Positions 5,862 to 8,613 of a DNA stretch of 8,613 nt are shown here, in pieces. Position 1 is the first letter of the stretch. Every line of letters starts with the position of its first letter. The notes under the pieces were generated by a model. The model had not been told where the DNA came from. It saw only the letters and a program-made list of their open reading frames with translations, and made no database searches. The DNA comes from Sediminicola sp047612485 (lineage in GTDB: Bacteria > Bacteroidota > Bacteroidia > Flavobacteriales > Flavobacteriaceae), in contig JBLGAT010000108.1 of NCBI GenBank assembly GCA_047612485.1, forward strand, positions 1 to 8,613, read 5' to 3'. Both the position numbers and the translations under genes were made by a program.

Positions 5862-7178
5862 ATGGATTTAAAAGAGAAATTGGTTTCTTCCTTTATGGCA
5901 TTCGAGAACAACATAGATGTGGACCATCCGGTACATGATATTCGTTCTGAAGCCATTAAGAATTTTGAGACTAAAGGATTTCCTACCAAAAAAGAGGAAG
6001 CTTGGAAATATACATCATTGAACAGCTTGCAAAAAGTAGATTTCAGTGTATTTCCTAAAAAGGAAACTTCCCTAGAATATAAAGATGTAAAGAAGTATTT
6101 TTTACATGAAATAGATAGTTATAAGATCGTTTTCATTGATGGTGTCTATAGTTCCTATCTATCAGAGACTACACACGATGGCCTAGATATCTGTTTGATG
6201 AGTTCTGCCTTGAACAAACCGGACTACAAAGCGGTAATCGATGTGTATTTTAATAAAATAGCCTCCAAGGACGAGTCATTGACCACCTTGAATACGGCTT
6301 TTAGCAAAGAAGGGGCTTATATCTACATCCCAAAGAACAAAGCGCCCAAAAAACCGATTGAAATTATACATTTTTCAACCGGTAATGAAGCGGCCATGAT
6401 GTTACAGCCAAGAAGTTTAATTGTTGCGGAGGAAAATGCAGAATTGCAGGTGATAGAACGCCACCAGAGTTTAACTACCAATGAGGTGTTCACCAATTCG
6501 GTGACCGAGATCTTTGCAGCCAAGCATGCCAATGTGGACTATTATAAGGTTCAGAACGACAGCAGTTCCGCTTCTTTGATAGACAATACCTATATAGATC
6601 AGAAAGATAAGAGTGTTGTTAAAGTACACACCTTCTCCTTTGGCGGAAAATTGACACGTAACAACCTAAATTTCTACCAGAACGGAGAATATATAGATTC
6701 TACCATGAAGGGAGTAACCATATTAGGGGACAAGCAACATGTAGATCACCATACCTTGGTGCACCATATAGAGCCTAACTGTGAGAGCCATCAGGATTAC
6801 AAAGGAATATACGGCGACAGTTCTACAGGGGTCTTCAACGGAAAGATCATTGTGAACAAAATTGCCCAAAAGACCAACGCTTTTCAGAAGAACAATAATA
6901 TTTTGGTGAGCGATAAGGCAACAATTAATTCAAAGCCACAATTGGAAATTTTTGCGGATGACGTAAAATGTTCCCACGGTTGTACTATTGGTCAATTGGA
7001 TGAGGATGCCTTGTTCTATTTACAGTCTAGGGGAATCCCTCAGAAAGAAGCAAGGGCATTGTTGATGTACGCTTTCGCCAATAATGTATTGGCCAGTGTG
7101 CGCATCCCAGAATTAAAGACAAGGATCAATAAGTTAATCGCCAATAAATTGGGGGTTAATTTAGGATTCGATCTATAA
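5862..7178 (+). CDS. sufD: Fe-S cluster assembly scaffold protein SufD
   Basis: Structural partner of SufB in the SufBC2D scaffold, needed for iron acquisition and cluster assembly. The 438-residue product shows the SufD N-terminal signature KKEEAWKYTSL (43-53) and the C-terminal beta-helix core. Motifs there include HHTLVHHIEPNCESHQDYKGI (about 296-316) and FADDVKCSHGCTIGQLDEDALFYLQSRGI (about 364-392). H372 in CSHG corresponds to E. coli SufD H360, implicated with SufB C405 at the interface. The ATG at 5862 gives a family-like beginning and has no rival nearby. It is the last gene of the sufABCD unit, since a strong terminator begins 25 bases after its stop. In many relatives sufS would come next; here it is about 1.3 kb further on. 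Confidence 0.97.
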   Translation: MDLKEKLVSSFMAFENNIDVDHPVHDIRSEAIKNFETKGFPTKKEEAWKYTSLNSLQKVDFSVFPKKETSLEYKDVKKYFLHEIDSYKIVFIDGVYSSYLSETTHDGLDICLMSSALNKPDYKAVIDVYFNKIASKDESLTTLNTAFSKEGAYIYIPKNKAPKKPIEIIHFSTGNEAAMMLQPRSLIVAEENAELQVIERHQSLTTNEVFTNSVTEIFAAKHANVDYYKVQNDSSSASLIDNTYIDQKDKSVVKVHTFSFGGKLTRNNLNFYQNGEYIDSTMKGVTILGDKQHVDHHTLVHHIEPNCESHQDYKGIYGDSSTGVFNGKIIVNKIAQKTNAFQKNNNILVSDKATINSKPQLEIFADDVKCSHGCTIGQLDEDALFYLQSRGIPQKEARALLMYAFANNVLASVRIPELKTRINKLIANKLGVNLGFDL

Positions 7179-7203
7179 CATATTAGTACTTAGATTACTA
7201 TTT

Positions 7204-7232
7204 AAAAAAGGGGCACTTGGTGCCCCTTTTTT
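7204..7232 (+). terminator. Strong rho-independent terminator of the sufABCD operon
   Basis: AAAAAAGGGGCAC (7204-7216) pairs with GTGCCCCTTTTTT (7220-7232): a 13-bp stem, a GC-rich upper part, a 3-base loop and a run of six T. It separates sufABCD from the beta-barrel gene and so from sufS. Confidence 0.93.
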
Positions 7233-7396
7233 AGTTTGCATAATTATTCTTTGGAGGGAAATTAACCTGAAACAATTTTAATTTCTACCATGTAGTGAAT
7301 GACTTGATTAAGATAGATAGTATGTGGATTACTGCACCTTGGAAGAGTAAAATTTCCTGAGTAAAATATTGGGTAAAGATTAACAAGTTCTCAGGT

Positions 7397-7425
7397 TTTG
7401 TTGTAGCGTATTTACTCTACTTTTA
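7397..7425 (+). promoter_or_regulatory. Candidate promoter of the beta-barrel gene
   Basis: TTTG at 7397-7400, a 17-base spacer and TACTTTTA at 7418-7425, one mismatch from TAnnTTTG. Transcription would start about 28 bases before the ATG at 7460. The rest of the gap (7233-7396) shows no gene, RNA or clear repeat. Confidence 0.42.
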
Positions 7426-7459
7426 TTTGGATTAAAAATTCAAACTAAAACTAGACAAA

Positions 7460-8041
7460 ATGAAAGTAAAGCTGTTATGTGTATTCGCTTTATTCTTGAG
7501 TGTTAAAGCAATGGCCCAAGACCGCAACTGGAGTTTAGAAGCCAGTTATCCCGTTAATATCACTTCAAGTAGTAACTCTTTTAATATTGACGGAGTAATT
7601 GATTTTGGGGTAAAATACCGTTTTGCCGATTTTAAGATCCTAAGGTTGGGATTGGGGGTAAATGGCGGATTTTATAGGGAAAAGGGGGAAACAGATCGTT
7701 TTACTAACTTTGAGGTAGATTTAAAAAACTATTTTATTCAGCCAAAATTATTTGTGGATTTAAAGATTCCTGCCATTCCTAAGCTACATCCTTCTTTAGG
7801 TGTTGGGTATAGTGTGTTGGTTTACGATGACACTCTAACCGATAGTGGCACAAAATTAACTGCCAATGGTTCTGATGGCGGCCCCAATATTAATGCAGGA
7901 TTGTCCTATGACCTTACTAATAGATGGTTTGTTCAGGGGCAATATGACTTTATTTCCATTGGGTATAAGAATGAAAACGACGGTTCCCGCTTTCATGATG
8001 AAATTGGCATCATAAAAGTGGGACTTGGGTTCAGATTTTAA
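7460..8041 (+). CDS. Small outer-membrane beta-barrel protein, 193 residues
   Basis: The product begins with a signal peptide (MKVKLLCVFALFLSVKAMAQ) with likely cleavage after A19 in AMA-Q. The rest alternates hydrophobic and polar residues in beta strands (for example GVIDFGVKYRF, LRLGLGVNGGFY, HPSLGVGYSVLVY, PNINAGLSYDL, WFVQGQYDFISIGY). It ends IIKVGLGFRF, with the terminal aromatic residue that marks outer-membrane barrels for BAM insertion. The size fits an eight-stranded OmpA/OmpX-like barrel of the outer-membrane beta-barrel domain type. The specific role is unknown. It has its own candidate promoter and lies between the sufD terminator and the terminator at 8400, so it is probably transcribed alone. 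Its position between sufD and sufS is unusual; nothing in the sequence links it to Fe-S assembly. Confidence 0.88.
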   Translation: MKVKLLCVFALFLSVKAMAQDRNWSLEASYPVNITSSSNSFNIDGVIDFGVKYRFADFKILRLGLGVNGGFYREKGETDRFTNFEVDLKNYFIQPKLFVDLKIPAIPKLHPSLGVGYSVLVYDDTLTDSGTKLTANGSDGGPNINAGLSYDLTNRWFVQGQYDFISIGYKNENDGSRFHDEIGIIKVGLGFRF

Positions 8042-8103
8042 ATACTAAACCGCTTTAATTCCTATTTAAATGAAGCGCAGAAATAGAAGAGATCAGCACA
8101 GGT
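8042..8103 (+). other. Non-coding stretch after the beta-barrel gene
   Basis: First part of a 467-base stretch (8042-8508) without an intact gene. This section shows only a weak hairpin (CGCTTTA/TGAAGCG, with one G-T pair) and no T-run. The remainder of the stretch holds the decayed sufS copy (8104-8285), about 115 bases with nothing recognisable, a terminator (8400-8426) and the sufS -10 element. Confidence 0.5.
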
Positions 8104-8285
8104 GCTATGATGAATGTTTAGTAAATATGGTTGGATTTTCTAATCTTAGAAGGGAAGTAAATGGTAAGCCGTCGGATTATTTGGACAATGCCGCCACCTT
8201 ATAGACCCCACAACAAGGAATAGATGTGATCATGGATTACTGCAGCAAGTACAATGCCAATGAAATGAGGAGGGTGGTTTAGGAT
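8104..8285 (+). pseudogene. sufS: Decayed copy of the 5' end of sufS
   Basis: From 8136 the sequence reads FSNLRREVNGKPSDYLDNAAT, then a stop (TAG 8202-8204), then TPQQGIDVIMDYCSKYNANEMRRVV and another TAG (8280-8282). This aligns with the start of cysteine desulfurase SufS. The intact gene in this window encodes FPILHREVNGNPLVYLDNAAT followed by SQTP; the family then typically continues with PQQVID, a YNANIHRGVH motif and so on. I count 56 of 75 identical bases, without gaps, between 8136-8210 and 8539-8613. The 8-mer GCTATGAT (8104-8111) recurs at the intact sufS start (8506-8513) at nearly the same offset, which places the remnant's beginning there with a one-base deletion. Two stops, the lost start frame, loss of the HRGVH motif and no downstream domain make it non-functional. 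It covers about 60 of about 405 codons. Confidence 0.85.
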
Positions 8286-8399
8286 TTGATTTGTAGGGAT
8301 TGTTAAAATTTGACTTTACTAACATTTAAGTTAAATAAAATATTTAGTACAATTCAAGTCTGTTGGGACCAGCCTAAAATAGGCATTGAAATACAAGAT

Positions 8400-8426
8400 A
8401 AAAACGGCCTCTACAGGGCCGTTTTT
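8400..8426 (+). terminator. Rho-independent terminator before sufS
   Basis: AAAAACGGCC (8400-8409) pairs with GGCCGTTTTT (8417-8426): a 10-bp stem with a 7-base loop followed by T. It would end transcripts from the beta-barrel gene after a 3' part of about 360 bases that includes the sufS remnant, and it shields sufS from upstream read-through. Confidence 0.88.
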
Positions 8427-8483
8427 TAGTTTATTTTAACGAATACAGATCTTTGTTTAAGCAGCATATGGTCAAATAGTTCT

Positions 8484-8491
8484 TACCTTTG
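8484..8491 (+). promoter_or_regulatory. Candidate -10 element of sufS
   Basis: TACCTTTG is a full match to TAnnTTTG. The closest TTTG upstream (8452-8455) is 28 bases away, longer than normal, so the -33 contact is unclear. Transcription would start near 8497, at or close to the first possible ATG. The terminator just upstream supports the need for a promoter here. Confidence 0.5.
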
Positions 8492-8508
8492 TAACTATGA
8501 AAATAGCT

Positions 8509-8613
8509 ATGATAGACATACTTAAAATCCGAAAAGATTTCCCTATTCTTCATCGGGAAGTAAATGGAAATCCACTGGTATATTTGGACAATGCTGCCAC
8601 CTCACAGACACCG
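8509..8613 (+). CDS. sufS: Cysteine desulfurase SufS (N-terminal fragment, runs off the right edge)
   Basis: PLP-dependent class V aminotransferase-fold enzyme that removes sulfur from cysteine and supplies it as persulfide to the SufBCD scaffold. Only 35 codons are inside the window: MIDILKIRKDFPILHREVNG, then NPLVYLDNAATSQTP. The pattern M-x-D-I-x-K-I-R-x-D-F-P and the YLDNAATSQTP signature are typical of SufS. The PLP lysine and the active-site cysteine lie beyond the edge. The start at 8509 matches the family N terminus; an in-frame ATG at 8497 would add MKIA and sits about where transcription is predicted to begin. It follows its own -10 element and a terminator, so it appears to be transcribed separately from sufABCD. 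Confidence 0.93.
   Translation, partial: MIDILKIRKDFPILHREVNGNPLVYLDNAATSQTP

Noticed and set aside
7325..7336. TGGATTACTGCA upstream of the beta-barrel gene, identical to 8233-8244 in the sufS remnant
   Set aside because: A single 12-base match is about what chance gives in a window of this size, and the flanks do not align; not evidence for a second remnant.
8497..8508. Earlier ATG of sufS (adds MKIA)
   Set aside because: Possible, but MIDILKIRKDFPIL at 8509 matches the family start; kept only as an alternative.

Overview
The window looks like chromosomal DNA from a marine-type member of the Flavobacteriaceae (Bacteroidota). The evidence is moderate-to-low GC, little Shine-Dalgarno use, -10 elements of the Bacteroidota type (TAnnTTTG) ahead of several genes, and protein sequences that read as flavobacterial. 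The genus cannot be fixed from the sequence alone.

Layout, left to right. The 5' part of a BrnQ-type branched-chain amino acid carrier gene (minus strand) runs off the left edge. Next is a small plus-strand gene for an 84-residue, Cys/His-bearing protein of unknown function. Its stop codon directly abuts the stop codon of the convergent thiL gene (thiamine-monophosphate kinase, minus strand). Divergent from thiL is a tiny lipoprotein gene with a strong terminator.

The core of the window is a SUF iron-sulfur cluster assembly operon on the plus strand: an A-type carrier gene (sufA-like), sufB, sufC and sufD, closed by a strong terminator. SufB, SufC and SufD form the scaffold complex on which Fe-S clusters are built using the SufC ATPase, and the A-type protein is expected to pass clusters to apoproteins. 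The sulfur donor gene sufS (cysteine desulfurase) begins at the right edge but does not follow sufD directly. Between them lie the sufD terminator, a monocistronic gene for a small outer-membrane beta-barrel protein, a decayed copy of the first ~60 codons of sufS, and a second terminator. Intact sufS then starts with its own candidate promoter.

The most notable feature is this degenerate sufS 5'-end copy at about 8104-8285. It marks a past duplication or rearrangement at the point where the SUF cluster was split. Other points worth checking are a tandem-promoter leader before sufA, a 10-bp hairpin enclosing the sufB stop codon, a short repeat-like insert between sufC and sufD, and -10 elements placed so close to the thiL and sufS starts that near-leaderless transcripts are likely. 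I found no CRISPR array, tRNA, rRNA, transposase or exotic defence system. Apart from the sufD-sufS junction this is ordinary core-genome sequence.
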